Source: Metopolophium dirhodum
Taxonomy: Eukaryota > Arthropoda > Insecta > Hemiptera > Aphididae
Length of the DNA: 64,000 bases
NCBI RefSeq assembly: GCF_019925205.1
Contig: NC_083568.1
Span: 29,758,393-29,822,392, forward strand
Direction: 5' to 3'
Part shown: positions 1-13,524 of the stretch, piece by piece
How the letters are laid out: the number at the start of each line of letters is the position of its first letter
Position numbering within the stretch: position 1 is the first letter of the stretch
Position numbers and translations under genes: made by a program
The notes under the pieces: model-generated
What the model was told of the DNA's origin: nothing
Database searches by the model: none
What the model saw: the letters and a program-made list of their open reading frames with translations, nothing else

Positions 1-570
1 GCAAGAAAAATTCATAATGCTCATTCCACCGCTACCTTCGCCGGTAAACAAATATCCTTCATGTGGATTCCCGGCCACTGTAATATAAGAGGAAATGAAC
101 TCGCTGACAAGGCTGCCAAACAGGCCCACCTAGCCAACAACCCCCTTACGTCACTGGCTTTTACATACCAGGATGTTAAGAGGATCATTGCCAAAGAGGC
201 ACACAACCAATGGGAAAACAAATGGGCAGCTGAGACAACCAAGTTACATGAGATCAAAAGAACCACATACCCTTGGCCGTTCCCTGCAAACATCTCCAGG
301 AAACAGGAGACAGCCATCACTCGCCTCAGGATAGGACACACACACATCACCCATCAACACCTCATGAAGGGAGAAGAACCTCCCATCTGCACCCAATGCG
401 GCTCCCTACTTACTGTCAAACACATCCTCACAGAATGCCGAAGATATGAAAATGAAAGGAGGGAACTGAACCTTCCGGACCAGCTAGCCGAATCACTCAG
501 CCCCGAACAGAGCAACCTAACAACGACATTGGTTTTTTTACACAACACAGGACTTCTCAACAAAATTTAA
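1..570 (+). pseudogene. RNase H and C-terminal tail of a non-LTR retrotransposon ORF2 (5' end outside window)
   Basis: The reading frame is open from base 1 to the TAA at 568-570 and clearly continues to the left of the window. The start of the visible protein carries an RNase H motif (MWIPGHCNIRGNELADKAAK), including the conserved GNELAD block. It is followed by a tail with RLRIGHT and a Cys/His-rich segment (CTQCGSLLTVKHILTEC). This order, RNase H then a Cys-His tail, is known from RNase H-bearing LINE clades of the I/R1/LOA type; the exact clade cannot be set from this piece. The visible 190 codons have no stop, so the copy may be fairly young. A second copy of a related family lies at 57.0-57.8 kb. 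Marked pseudogene only because the visible part is an incomplete mobile-element ORF. Confidence 0.88.
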
Positions 571-844
571 GTTATATTATGTTATACTGTCTTTTCTTTC
601 TTGTATTTTTTTTTTTTTTTTTTTTTTTGTTTTTTTTTATTTTTTTTTTTTTTTTTTTTTTTTTGTTTTTTATTTTTTTTTTTTTTTTTTCTTTTTTTTT
701 CTTTTTTTTTCTTCTCCTTCCTATTTAATGTATCTATATACAAAAATTTCTAACCCTGTATAGTATTGTATAGCATTAATGTCGTCCAATGGCCATAGTC
801 GCCGCGGATATAATATAATAAAAAAAAAAAAAAAAAAAAAAAAA
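571..844 (+). mobile_element. LINE 3' UTR, T-rich tract and poly(A) tail
   Basis: Follows the ORF2 stop directly. Bases 605-718 are almost pure T with scattered G and C. The element then ends in an uninterrupted A run at about 820-844, the usual 3' end of a target-primed retrotransposed copy. The left TSD lies outside the window, so the TSD cannot be checked. Confidence 0.75.
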
Positions 845-1553
845 TAGTAATTATTGTTACTATTGTTATTATTACATTATAGTTTTGAACACTCAGATGC
901 GGTTACATTCAAAGCCGTATGGGTAGGTATGTTGATTGTATTCACATCGATTTTCGTTTATTATTTCAGGGCGAATTCGTTGTAATACGGTCCGATCCTT
1001 TTCGTGTGTAAATTCATGTGTGACACGTCTTCAATGACAAACTATTTAATATTTAATATTATAACTCATCGTCGGACGAAAAATTACCATGATAACGTTA
1101 TGGGGAAAAAAGCAAAATTACGATGTAAATAATTGAACAGATAATGAATATTTAGCTTTTTGAATAATATATATTTATTATATTACATACCTATACAATA
1201 TGCAAAATTATTGACATATTATTATACAACTGCAGCTTACTTAGTATGCAATGTACACTGACTGATATGTATAATAAGTTCAATACCATTATAATGCTAT
1301 TATAATCGCGATTCGTGAAGTACATAATATATTTTTATCGAGTAGTCAAATTGTTTTTTTATCAGACAAAAGTTTCAATTTAAAATAATATTTGGAAATT
1401 ATCGTAGAAAAAATAGTTCAAATTTTTCACGGCCGTTACTCAAATCATTAAATTTATTTGTTTAAATATTATATAGTACACAAAATAAAAACGAATATTA
1501 ATTAATTATTATAATAGGTAGGTACCTACATGTGTTATACTACAGTGTGTGAT

Positions 1554-1968
1554 AGAAAGACCTGACAAATAAAAATAAAAAATGATAGTTATTCTAGTTA
1601 AACGTATGAAAAATATTGTGGAAATTATATGAATATAAATGATTTTAAATTAATATTTTGATAAAGTTATCAAGTATTTCAAATTAATTTACTCCAAAAA
1701 ATATATGGATAATTTAAAAAAAAAATTTTAATTAAAAATTAAAAATAAAGTAGGTATAAATTATATGACTTTATCAACGTCTGTACTATCAAAATTTTTC
1801 TAAAAATTAGATTTACAAATAGGCTATTTAGAATTTTTATTTTCAGTATTAAAAAATAAAATGAAAAATGTTATACCTTACTATTGTAGCATGAGCGTCT
1901 ATGGATAATATAAAAAAAACTCATAATATTGATTAGAAGAAAAGTTATTTAATATGTCAGGTCTTTCT
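1554..1968. mobile_element. MITE-like element with terminal inverted repeats
   Basis: The left end AGAAAGACCTGACA (1554-1567) is matched exactly by its reverse complement at 1955-1968, and similarity continues inward with mismatches (AAATAAA against TATTAAA). The roughly 415-bp interior is very AT-rich and non-coding. No clear TSD was found, so the outer boundaries could be a few bases off. Superfamily unknown. Confidence 0.55.
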
Positions 1969-4900
1969 GGCGGTGTTTGCGGACAAAACCTAAAAAGGTG
2001 TCACACAAATTGTGGACACAAATATAACATACTGTCCGTAGACAAATTTCCAATCATTATTTTTGATATAAAGACTGTGTTTGATATCGATGATCAATAA
2101 TATATAATATAATATGATTGAATTTATCGGACAGATTTTTTATAAGCATTAAGATTGTGAATTAAGCTTTTGAAATTTAAAGAAAAAAATATTGTCAAAG
2201 GAGGCATTTGTCCACGGTTAAATAATGCAATATTTATGTGGTGAAATTAATAGATTGACAGGCTGTATCAAAAAAAAAGTTGCCATAAAAACTGCGATGA
2301 CAATATATTTATAAGAAAACATTCACAATACATATGATGACAATGTATGTTTTATAATAGAATGTAATATTTAGTTTGTGCTAAGTCCTGAAGAAGTTAT
2401 GAAGGGAAATACTTGCGTCCGCAACTCGTTTCGCAAGGTGACCTAACTTGATATCAGCAATTAGTATTTTGGTAACGAAAACCGTGTCGGCAATCGTCAT
2501 AATATTATAATATCGACCAGAACAATTATTCGTCCGCAACTATTATGCAGCCTTTTCTGTTTCACCTTAAACACTACAATATCAGCCTATTAATTATAAT
2601 AATATAATATGTACATTATAGTGATTTGTATCGACCACTGCATAATATATTATTTTACATATATTATACGACGTACCTGTATTATACTACCTAACTTGCT
2701 GTAAAATAACAATATTTGGAATTTAGATGATTAATTGCTGCTTTCAGATTTAATACAATAACAGAGCTGAACGAAGTAAGGTGAGTGTCCCCCAACATAC
2801 TATCTCGTTATGCTATTTTTCAGTTTGTCAAAAATGTTCATCAGACATATTAATTTATTTTTATGGTGCATAAAATATGTCACCGTTAATTATTACCCGT
2901 TATTATACTAATAATTCTAAATATTTAACGAAGACTAAATGAAATATATAACTCCAAATAAAAATAATAAAATGTTTTTTTTTAATTATTTTATCGTAAT
3001 GACGTAAACTCACCTATTGGCCAAAAAATGCAGCACTCCAAAAAGTCTTAATTTATCGATTTTAATATAGCTTGACAACCTATGTGACCTATAAATAAAA
3101 ACAAAAAAAATAGATTTAGTTATAATATTTGAGCCTAAATATGAAACAATATTATAATTATTGCGTAAACCGCAACACGCCAATCTAATTTTATAAAACG
3201 TCAACCAACGTAATTATAAATATATTATTTTATAGTAAGAGATAAAACGCTGATATTAAAAAGTCATTCCGTTCGTAATTTTAATATTCTAAACTTTTAA
3301 TATGTAAGTATATTAGGTGCGTATGATGTTCTTAAACAATACCTTCGGTGCAAAAGTTAATAATTATGTCATTGTCGAACAAAAAGACAAAAATATGTCT
3401 TGTATCGTAACGTTGGTGTATATATTATTATTATATGTATTATAAGGTAATGACGTTTGAATCCTTAAAAAGAATGACAGAGGACGTCAAAATATCTTTC
3501 GACAGTCAACGGAGTGGAGGTGTGATTCGACAGTGGCGCAACGCGCAAAAGTATATATTTTGTGCGAGTATTATAATATCTGTGTAGTTCATGGAAATCA
3601 AAATTATAGGTAGCCGTATATACTTATAATTCTTTTAACTATTTTATTTACTGCACTTCGTTTGTATCCATTCGTATCATATTATAATTTATAATATGCT
3701 CGTTAGTCCTTAGCACAAGTACGTCTAGGGGAAGGATAAAAATCACCTAAAAATGTATGCGGTTTTACTTGGTGTAAACGCAAACGTGCAGTTTTCTATA
3801 AAATATTAAACCGCTATCTATATTACTCATGACCATAATCAGAAACCCATCCTAGCCTTTGTCTGCCATAGTTTCGTCAAACTCTTGCAGAGTCGTATCG
3901 AGCAAAACTAACAAGGCAAATATATATACATAAAGCAGCTTCGATAATTTATATTCCTGAAACTATACAATAACTTCCTATAAAGCCGATGGAGCGACGT
4001 CTCTGATCTGCGGCAAATAATCATCAGCGACGGTCGTACGTGGTATATATAGCATTCGACTGAGATATATATATATATATATTAATATTTTTTTTTACTA
4101 ACGCGATCAAACGCGTTCCTACAACTGTAGGCTGGCGAATCACTCGAGTGCAGTTGCAGGCTAATGAGGGCTAGATGGATCGCTCGTTCGGACGACTATA
4201 TTATAATATAATTATATTGTTATAACGATAATAATATGTTTGTGAACACAGCCTATGCCCCGTATAGTACCTATGGAAATGACCGTACATCATATTATTA
4301 TGGCATTACACCACCGTGTGCGAAATTATACGCGTGCAGTTGACGTGAAAATAACGGTCGCTCGAGGAAAAAATCAAAATATTATTATTATTATTATTAT
4401 TATGTGCAGTCGTCGTAACTTTCGCGTAAAAAATGCGATCGGGATCGGCAAGTATAATATTTTGACGATTTACCTGCCTATACATTGTAAAGCCATCGTA
4501 CTGCCATTTCATCTAAAATCATTAGGCGGAACTTTTTCGTCATATTATAACCGTTTTGCGACCGAAACAATTCGGAAACAATATCCGCGTTGCATAATCA
4601 ACGCACTCTAAAATAATAACGGCAGGCCGTGTCGAAGTTAAGCCGCGGGTCCCGTTTCGCTTCTATAGCGGGATTTGAACGGTGTGCCCGATCTTAACCG
4701 ACTCGGAAAATTAATTTTTTAGGTGATAAAAATATAGTATTAAAACGGAATTGTATTTTTTTTTTTTTTTTTTATCGTCGAAAGAACAATAATATTAACA
4801 TAAAGAACTATCGATATTTTTGTAAATTTATATATGTATACACTATAGGGAACTATCTATACAAAAACAAATTAAATAAGAGAATTTGTCTAATCACAGC

Positions 4901-5110
4901 AACGAAATTCTAATTACAAACATGTAGGCCTATTATGTGGGAATGTTTGATACAATAAATGCGCACCTATGACAAGATATGGTTTAAAATCTGTCTGGTT
5001 TTTTTGCCTAATCTATACCGCATATATACCCGTGATGTTTTACACTATATTTTTAAGGCGATATAGACAAACTGGCAGCGTATAGTATATATTATGTTTC
5101 TATATTATAG

Positions 5111-5672
5111 TCTTAATCGTCGTTATTTATGTGCGGGTGGTGGCGGTGATAGTCGTGTCGAATAAGTTAGAATACACAAGAGTGAAGGAGACATAGCGAC
5201 AGAAAGTACCTATATTATTATTATTTAATAATATGTATGTATAATAATAATAATAACATAGGCGATCGTAGACGAAGGCACTTGTCACTGGCACTGGCCA
5301 GGCGGAGGTGATTATTATAATTGTTTAAAATTAGAACAAAACTAATGAAAATGACTTGAAATTGTGGTTTTTTTGGTCGACTGTCGAAATTATTATTGAA
5401 ATATAGAAACGTTGACGTTCTGAATTTGTCGAATTGCGGCACTAATAGGTGTTCCTATATAATATTATATTATTATACCTAGTCGTAATCGTCGTTATTT
5501 TTGAGAGGGCGGTGTCAGCGGTAATCGTGTCGAATCGGTTAGAATACGTAAGAGTGAGGGAGATAGAGCAACAGAAAGTATAATTTATATTATTATTATT
5601 ATATAATAATATGTTTAATAATAATAATATACGCGATCGCAGACGAAGAGTGCGGCTAGGCGGAGGTGACGG
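5111..5672. repeat. Two-unit tandem duplication, about 190-200 bp units
   Basis: Segment 5111-5310 recurs at 5483-5672, offset about 372 bp. Shared blocks appear in the same order: an AATCGTCGTTATTT start, GTGTCGAAT, GTTAGAATAC, GAGTGA, CAGAAAGTA, a TATTATTATT tract, and a GCGATCG..GACGAAG..GGCGGAGGTGA end. Divergence is moderate. The unit is non-coding as far as I can see. Reading frames on the - strand in both copies reflect the shared DNA and show no known domain. Confidence 0.6.
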
Positions 5673-5970
5673 TAACGATGAGATATCGTTTTCCGCGGTG
5701 TAATCGATCAACCGACCGCGGTGGCGGCGGCGGCGGCGAGTGATTGGCATTCGGCGTGGGCGCCGACGGGCGGGTGGGTCGTCGCTAAGATAAATGAACT
5801 TCAAGAGAGCCTTCCGTATTTTTGTGCGGGGTATGAGAAATAATTGTCCGAGAGAAGACTGCACCAGCAGTGTTGCTCGTGCCGGTGCTCTTCACGCCGT
5901 CGTCGTCGTCGGTTTCGTCAACGGTGTGCGGTGGCGGCGGTGGCGTCGACGGCATTTGATATTGACATAA
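5640..5970. other. GC-rich, CpG-rich island
   Basis: A block with many CG dinucleotides and CGG/GTCGTC triplets stands out from the AT-rich surroundings. Frames through it are Arg-rich on both strands, as expected from CG-rich repeats, and no domain is seen. It could be a first exon, a 5' UTR or a regulatory region. Confidence 0.35.
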
Positions 5971-7937
5971 TGAAAATTGATGCGGTGGCGACTGTTGCCA
6001 TATACATACTTATATACGTTGCCGAACCAACCCCCCCCCCCCTGAAACAGCAACAGTGGCATTTAACTGTTTGCGCCCCGAAAGATATTCAATTATATCA
6101 TTGCGCCACTTTTCCGACTATATATACATAATAGGTATGAGTATAGATATATATTATCACCACCACCGCAGCAGTTTCGAGCGATAAAATTAATCGCCCG
6201 TATTTTCATCAAGCCCCCCCTCTCTGTAGCTGCTTTCCACCAAAAATAATACAAACGATAAATACTTATAATATATTATGAATACGTCTAAATGTCCAAA
6301 TATATACATATATATGTGTGTGTGGGTGTGTGTGTGTATTGTATACGCTTGTATACAGAATATGATTTAAGTCGAAAAATCCGAGCACGGGCGCTGCACA
6401 AATATTATTATTTTTTTATAAATTGATCGGATAATTTCTCGTCGATTAGGTACCTACGCAATATATACGTATAATAATATTAATATCGAGTATACGCAAT
6501 ATACTTTAATACTTATAAAGTTATAATATTATATAATATCATAAAATACGCAATCCGGTTGGTTTTTGTGATGTAATAAATTAACGTATTACGCGTAATA
6601 AGATGAGTAATATTTTATAATATATAATGTTCACAGCAATATTTGTATCCACTTCAATGGTGTTTATTTATTTAATGAATCAGGAGTAATATATTTCTTT
6701 GAAAACCTTGTTGCTATAGGTACCTATATAGGTACCTATATCCTTATAGTTAAAATTAAAAAAACAAACAAATAAGTCAATTATTTGTTTGTTTTTTTTT
6801 TTCGAATAATTACCATCAATAACTACGGATTGGAGAGTATTAAATAAAAAATAATTAAAACATACAAAATTAAAAATAATATTTGGAAATGGGTAGGGAT
6901 AGCTGCAATTTCCGGGAAAGTGTGGTAATTCACGATAATCATACAGAATTATGTGCGTTAACGAATTAAAGTTAACACATCGAAAGGCTAAAAAAATTGT
7001 TAAATTCCATTTAAGTATTCCAGTTGTTTGATGAATTTCAATTTAAAAACCAGTTGTGCTGCTAAAATTTAAAAAAATCGAAAACCTATATGATGTACTT
7101 GTAGTGGGTGAATCGATATACTTTATACATAACCGAGGCTCCACCTACTTACCGGCTAATTGTGGAGTGTATGTAGTGTTCTGTGTGAATAATTGTTGTG
7201 TATTATAATAATAATATATGTATGGCTAAAAAATAAAATGGCTATTTATTTTTTTTCCATCAAGAATTTATATCACATTCCCGTATTACCAAATACATAC
7301 TATTATTACGGTCTATTAATATGCGGTAAGCTCGGATGAACGCGCGAGTCTTACTTAAATGTTTGGTTTTTTCCCCTCCAAGTTTCATTACGATTGACTA
7401 AATATATACCCAACATACCGACCGAAATGTATACCGAAACGAGAATATACCACGCATGCCATTATATTATTATGTATAGTTTCTATGTAACACAAACAAG
7501 AATTTTGTGTTGTTAATTGTATAAATTTACATATGATACCAAGTAACACGGTTAACACAATACGCTGTTGGCTGTAAATAATACATGGTTCAATTAGACG
7601 CGGAAATAAAAAAAGGATTTTCTAATGATATTTTAGATTCTACGAATAATGCATACATTATATCACATATACCGTGGTTATATTATAAAACGGCGCGTGT
7701 GCATATTTCAGACCATAATCGCAGATAACATAATGTAATAATTTATTGTTCTAATGCGTTGCGAACACGGAACAAAACCATATTTATAATAATAATATTA
7801 TTATATAGTATTATACGATTGATTATAAATTATAATATTTCGTCGTTTGCATAAGTGATATTATACAGTGTTAATTTGAATTTGAACTATACATAGAAGT
7901 TCAAAGTTTCAAGTTTCAAGCTTCTATATTAATAGAA

Positions 7938-8734
7938 TCATTTAAAACTGCGACGTCTTATGACTTTTTAAAATGTATACATTAACACATTCTCTACAAG
8001 ATGTATACCCAAATTTGGAAGTGACTTTAAGAATTTTATTAACAATGCCCGTTACTAAAGCTACTTGCGAGAAAAGTTTTAGCAAATTAAAGCCTATAAA
8101 AAATTATCCCCGTTCCAGTCAAGAACGTCTATCAAATTTAGCCATACTTTCAATTGAACAAGAAATTGCTTCTAAGATGGACTACACTTCAACCATCGAA
8201 GAATTTGCTTCCAATAAAGCCAAAAAAGTTAAAATTATTTAATAATATTATGTTGTAGTAAATTGTATTTAATTTTCAGTATTATTTGTATTATTTTATT
8301 TACATTTTTTATACTATTCTTGTTTATGTGGTATTGTGGTACTGTACTACTTTCTTTTAGAATTTGTCATTAAAGTCATACCAAAGTAGGTAATACAAAT
8401 CAATTAATTTTGTTTAGGATGTTACCACTGGTTACCTTCCCTAATCTTATTACCATATCATTCTTACTCGTCACTCATCAAACCTATTTATTATACTTGT
8501 ACAGATTGTAGATTACTTCAATAAAATAAAAAAAAAAATTTCGTTATTTTTATCTTTATTTTAAATTTGAAACATTCTTAAAATTTTGTTTTTTAACTGT
8601 TAAAATAATAAACTTAAGCATCAAAGTAAACATTGATTATGCTTATAAGTAAATTTGTTAACATTTAATTTTTTTTTGTGGGGACGTAAATTTCTATTTT
8701 TCCAGGAGCGCCGCTATTAATCGGGCCGGCCCTG
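7938..8734 (+). pseudogene. hAT transposase C-terminal remnant with right terminal repeat
   Basis: The frame 7973-8242 encodes an hAT dimerisation region: YPNLEVTLRILLTMPVTKA, then a CEKSFSKLK..RLSNLAILSIE block, a signature of insect ZMYM1-like hAT transposases. It ends at TAA 8240-8242. The preceding bases 7938-7973, read in another frame, give a matching upstream stretch (ATSYDFLK), so a frameshift separates them. The catalytic N-terminal domains are absent. The AT-rich 3' region ends in CGGGCCGGCCCTG at 8722-8734, typical of an hAT right terminal inverted repeat. No left terminal repeat or 8-bp TSD was found, so the left end has been lost. Confidence 0.8.
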
Positions 8735-10329
8735 GTGATATGTTTGAATAATATTATTATTGTTTCTTTAACCGTCGCTCTAAACTTTCACGTAAGTTTA
8801 GGTGACGCAACGGCCGTTCGTCGTAAATTACGGCGCAAAACGAAATTATAAACATTTATTTTAATTATGATTGCCTCTATAAAGAGTTAACCGTTTGAGA
8901 AAAAACGAAACACGTTCGTAATGCGAGTCATACCAATAGCATTATAATAAATTATTTTATGAATGCGCGTGGCGCCATCATTACGGACGTTAGAATAATA
9001 ATAATTACCATCGCGACAATGCGAACGTAAATATTACGTACCTATATAGTTGTGTTTAAATTGAACGTGGGTAGATGCACCGCGGCGGTTTAAAACTTAT
9101 TTTCGTCTCCGTCGTAATAATTAGTCTAATATGGTTTGCAGCTGAATAATATTATATTATATTATTATTACGCTCACATGCATCACTCGAGGTAATCCAT
9201 TTAAGCGTTTACACTGATTATTTCAAAATCTTATGTCTTTACATTGTTCGTCGTTGTCGCGGTACAAAATGTTCGTTTTTTACTAATTTTTTTTTTTCCT
9301 TTTATTGGATTACGGCGTTAATATTTTTTGTTTCATATTTCGAAAAGGAATATTTTTTTGAGTATTTTGACACATAGGTACAAATTAAATTTGAAAAAAA
9401 AATGTTAACTACTTATAAATATTTAAAGCTTAGAAGCGGTACATCTTCCCCGCGAAATGTTGGTCCACTACAACACTCGTCTAAAATTAAAATAGGTAAA
9501 TACCTACTCTAAGTAATTGACTACATTAAACAAATTTGAAAAAATATAATTGTTAACGAAAATATTGTTTTTCAATAACATACCAATAATATTTTTATAT
9601 TGTACCTATAATATTATATACAAATAATATTTTCAAAAAAGTTAAAACTTTTTGAAATAAATGGTTGTGCACACGTAAGTGGATCTCTTTGAATATAGTC
9701 GAGCACGTGTTAAGCCTACATAAATGTGTTCACGCGTACGAGTATAAGACGTGTTTTGCCTAATATTATATTTATTTATTTGGACAAATGATTAATTATA
9801 TATTGTATAAAATAATTTATGAAGTGCTTTTCTAACACGTATATCTTATCATCTTATCACGTATTGGTTTTCATTAATATATAACCAAAATAGGATCATA
9901 ATAATAATATCTCGTCGTATTCTCCGATAATAATAATATCATAGTCATCATTGCGGGTTACGGGTATATAAAAATTATACGATCGGGCGCAAATACGAAG
10001 TCCTAAATCGATTGAGAAAACAGGTTCACCCAATGGAATGTCGAGTACCATATTTTGGTAGTGAGTAGACAGCGACAGCGACGTAGCAAAAAATTACGAT
10101 AATAATATTACTATGCAATCCGTATAGTCGCGTACGAGACATGACGGTTTACGATATACTATAATAATAATATAGTCTAATCTCGTTTCCGAACACATTT
10201 AATATCAACTTTTTCGGGTCTAATTATTGACTGCGTTCTCCTCGTACGTGCAGCAACACGACACAATATCATACATACCTAATATTATATTATATTATAT
10301 TATATCATTATATTATTATAGTTGCACGG

Positions 10330-10920
10330 ACGCAATAATATTGTTTTTGACACAATCATTCCGACGCCGCCGCACTATATGCGACCGCTATACACTACAT
10401 TGCACTGCATTACACTATAAAAACAACACTCACACAAACACACCCTATACCTATATTATAGCCGATGTCGTACGTAATGGCCCTGTCCGACGGAGCGCGA
10501 CCGTCTCTCCAGCCCTCACGAGCAGACCGAGACGGTCATCCGGATGACGATAAACCGTGCGCGGGGCCACCCCGGAAGTCCCGAGACGTCGTCGACAGCT
10601 GCTGCACCAGCGGCACTCCGTCGCGACGTTTCCGATCGTATCCTCGTCCCCGCGCCCGCGCCCCATAGATCGTGTATGGGTTTTCGTGCACGTGCACCCC
10701 GCACACTTTTCATCCCCTTTCGCGACGGTCCTTAACGCGCGGTAACGTGGACGACTGAACCAGGCGGAGAGGGGGGGGGGAGTGGAAAACGAGATACCAC
10801 GCGCGAAATGATATACGTCACGCGTCGCGGAAAACCCACGACCCTACAGCGCGATCACCGTCGGTAGACACGACGACGAAGGGACGAGATGGGCGTATGT
10901 GGACGAAAAAAATTACGTCA
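10330..10920. other. GC-rich, CpG-rich island
   Basis: High CG density in an AT-rich setting. Overlapping frames exist on both strands at 10.45-10.75 kb, but their products are Arg/Pro/Asp-rich low-complexity translations with no known domain. The frames on opposite strands are equally long, which argues that base composition, not coding constraint, keeps them open. A promoter, 5' exon or regulatory element is possible. Confidence 0.4.
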
Positions 10921-12896
10921 AAGACCTTCGGCTCAATATGCGTGACGACTAGCGGATATTGTACACGGATGCTTGTGAGAATTTCTATTCGGTATGGCTT
11001 ACAATATATTATTATAGTAATATATAATCACAGTAAAATTACTTATTGTAATAATACGTAATTGTTAATTGTATTAATATTGGTATGTCGAAAAAATCAA
11101 CAGTTCACTATGCGTTGTATAATATACGCGTGTCTCTCAAATTATTAAAGTATAATATGCATCGCTCGATTGATAATAATGTTATTAATTATTAAAATAA
11201 TGCGTATAGGTAAAAATTAAAAATTTTTAAATTCAAAATGTATATTCTGTAAAGTGAAACGTACACAATACGCTAACGTTACTCGTTTATAACAATATTA
11301 TAACTTGCGTCTATATAATGTTTGAGAAGTTCAACGCTCACGCCCCGAGGAAAGGAGTCGAGTAACGGAGTCGATATTCCACCGAAATCATTTTCTCTTT
11401 AATTAATTACCTATTCCACCGATTAACAGGACCATATATGATGCAGGGCGAGTCCTGATTTTGAACGCCACAACTTATCGTTAACGTCTACATAACAGCG
11501 TATCGAACACAGCCCTCCCCCTCCCCCGCTCCCCAAACCTCAAACCACGCTGATCCGCTTTGTAATACATTACAAAGGTACAAATATTTTGGGTCAAAAC
11601 CAATTATAAGATCGCGGAAGTTAATCCGGCCTTTGTGCGCGAGACATAATAAAGTCTTCCCGGGAGCTTTGAGTATTAAGTCGACTGTCATATACATGAT
11701 GCTCGTGGGTATCGCGTGAAGTAGTGTTTACAGTAGTTTGCCGTATAACATTGAAAATTGTACAAACAAATGAAACACACACGTACGCCGTTTATTTTCT
11801 TGTTGTACATATTTTTATTATTAAGATCGTGATATTATGTATACGCACACGAAGAGTAAACTTGCGTTTATCACACGCATTTCACGTCTTATAAACCTAT
11901 ACGTGTTTTTTTCGACTTGAAGTATTCAGTCATCGCTTATTTAGGCGTTTAGACATTTTGACTATATACTGTTTTACAAACTTGCTAATAGTTTATAATA
12001 ATATTGATAATATTATTACACCGCGTTCGGTCAATGGAAGAAGGCACCCGCAACATCGGTGTAGCTAAATCGCCTACACAAGACGCCGTGTTACCTTAAT
12101 TGTATATTATTATTATTGTAAAGCACGAAAAAAAGCTATAATAATAAATAACAGAAAAAAATGGTCCCAATGGCCGGTACGAAAAAAAGGTTCCTCTTAA
12201 AGTATTAAGTCGTTTCAAAGGTGCATTCATCGACAAACTGTAGTTAAAAACACTTTCGTTTGGGTTTATTTAAAAGTTTCACGTGCAAATCTGAGGTTAA
12301 AATACGCGTGTGTGTACGACTGAATATATTTTTCTACTCTCTTTGGTCAAAATAAATAAAAACCTCTCTTGATTATTCTTACTCATAATCTATTGATAAT
12401 AATATTATTACTATAAATTGTGACAAATTCCTATATTGTGTACTACGTAATTTCTTTGTATGTATAATTATAATACAATTTGGAATTATTATATAGCGGT
12501 TGATAGTGATTTACAAAATATTATTGTAGGTTTTTACTACTTAGTCGTTTGGAAAAAGTTTCAAACCTTCGTAACAGTAAATTATTATTTCGGCCTCTTA
12601 AATACATAACACACTATTCGGATTACGGTTAGGTGAGAAATGTACTGGCTCGTAAGAATATTAAATACCTATGTGTATAAGTGTACGTACGTTGTGTGCG
12701 TGTGTGTGTACGAGGAGAGAGGGCAGATTATATATAAGTGTTCGTGCGTGAGAAAAAGGAAAGAGAACAGAGAACGCAAACCGCTCTGATGACTATAGGT
12801 TCGTCGGAAATTCGAGTACATCAACAACACTATATGTTTCGGATTACGTGCACCGAATGCGAAACCCTTTGATAAAAAAAGAAAAATAGCTTTCCG

Positions 12897-13063
12897 TCAA
12901 GTTTTTAGATTTTGTTGGTTGGCAAGGGATTCTGTTCCCGCATCAGGTGTACCGGCAACAACCGTCCATGGCCGTGACTTTAGGTTATCATTCGCACCAG
13001 GCATAATATACTGAAAATACGGTTTTCGTCCAATGTCCGAAGATATCCATTTAAAAATAGCTA
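12897..13063 (-). other. Exon-like segment, unidentified
   Basis: Read on the - strand from about 13063 down to the TGA at 12897-12899, this segment encodes about 55 residues of balanced composition (for example KPYFQYIMPGANDN and WTVVAGTPDAGTESLANQ), unlike the low-complexity translations nearby. An AG lies just upstream in the - orientation (13064-13065), a possible splice acceptor. I do not recognise the family. It may be the last exon of a gene, a relic or chance. A second exon-like piece on the same strand lies at 13299-13524, which would be upstream in transcription. Confidence 0.25.
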
Positions 13064-13298
13064 CTATATTATATAAGTGCGAAATAAAATTGACGTGAAT
13101 ATAGTTCAACATTTTATAATAATAATGTATCATACCAAACATAGCATCTTTTTATAATACATAGGTAATAATTTTAATAAACAATAATGTATTTAATAGT
13201 ATAGATTGTAGTTAGAAATTTAAAAACGCGTTTCGCGCCCTTGACAAAAATATAAAAATTTTAGTCATTCAGTTAGGTATTATTTTCAGAACGACTTC

Positions 13299-13524
13299 TA
13301 TGAAGCTATACTACATCGATGACCGGAAATGTAATAATTTAAAATATCATTATGACGTGAATTTTGGTACATATACATATTATTATTATATAATATTGTG
13401 GCTGCTATATCGGTCCAGTTGATATGTTTGACCAAGTCGTCCGTCATCGAAGACGTGATAAAGACGCAGTTCTTATCGTATTTTACCACTCTCCAGAACG
13501 GTCGAACGACTCGCGTGAAACTTT
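13299..13524 (-). other. Second exon-like segment, unidentified
   Basis: On the - strand, an AG at 13525-13526 (ATAAAG) is followed by an open frame reading RPFWRVVKYDKNCVFITSS, then DDLVKHINWTDIAAT, with mainly C/G-ending codons in this AT-rich region. Further on, the frame turns into AT-driven residues (YNNNMYMY), so any real exon probably ends near 13395, but no good GT donor is seen there. Family unknown. It lies upstream of the 12.9-kb segment on the same strand, which is the only support for a shared gene. Confidence 0.22.

Larger units (their letters stand above)
845..7920. other. AT-rich non-coding stretch
   Basis: No convincing coding region on either strand. It holds the MITE at 1554-1968, the tandem duplication at 5.1-5.7 kb and the GC-rich island at 5.64-5.97 kb, annotated separately. 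Short reading frames at 3.0, 4.3, 5.2-5.9 kb are low-complexity or lack any family signature. Simple AT-type repeats are frequent, for example at 4062-4080 and 4380-4401. Confidence 0.6.

Noticed and set aside
4630..4700. tRNA-like B box (GTTCAAATCCC on the - strand) with an A-box-like GGTTAAGA upstream
   Set aside because: The boxes are only about 20 bases apart, no anticodon arm fits between them and no cloverleaf forms; at most a degraded tRNA-derived fragment.
7855..8742. 8-bp TSD GTGATATG for the hAT remnant
   Set aside because: GTGATATT at 7855-7862 differs at the last base and is not followed by a hAT-type left terminal repeat.
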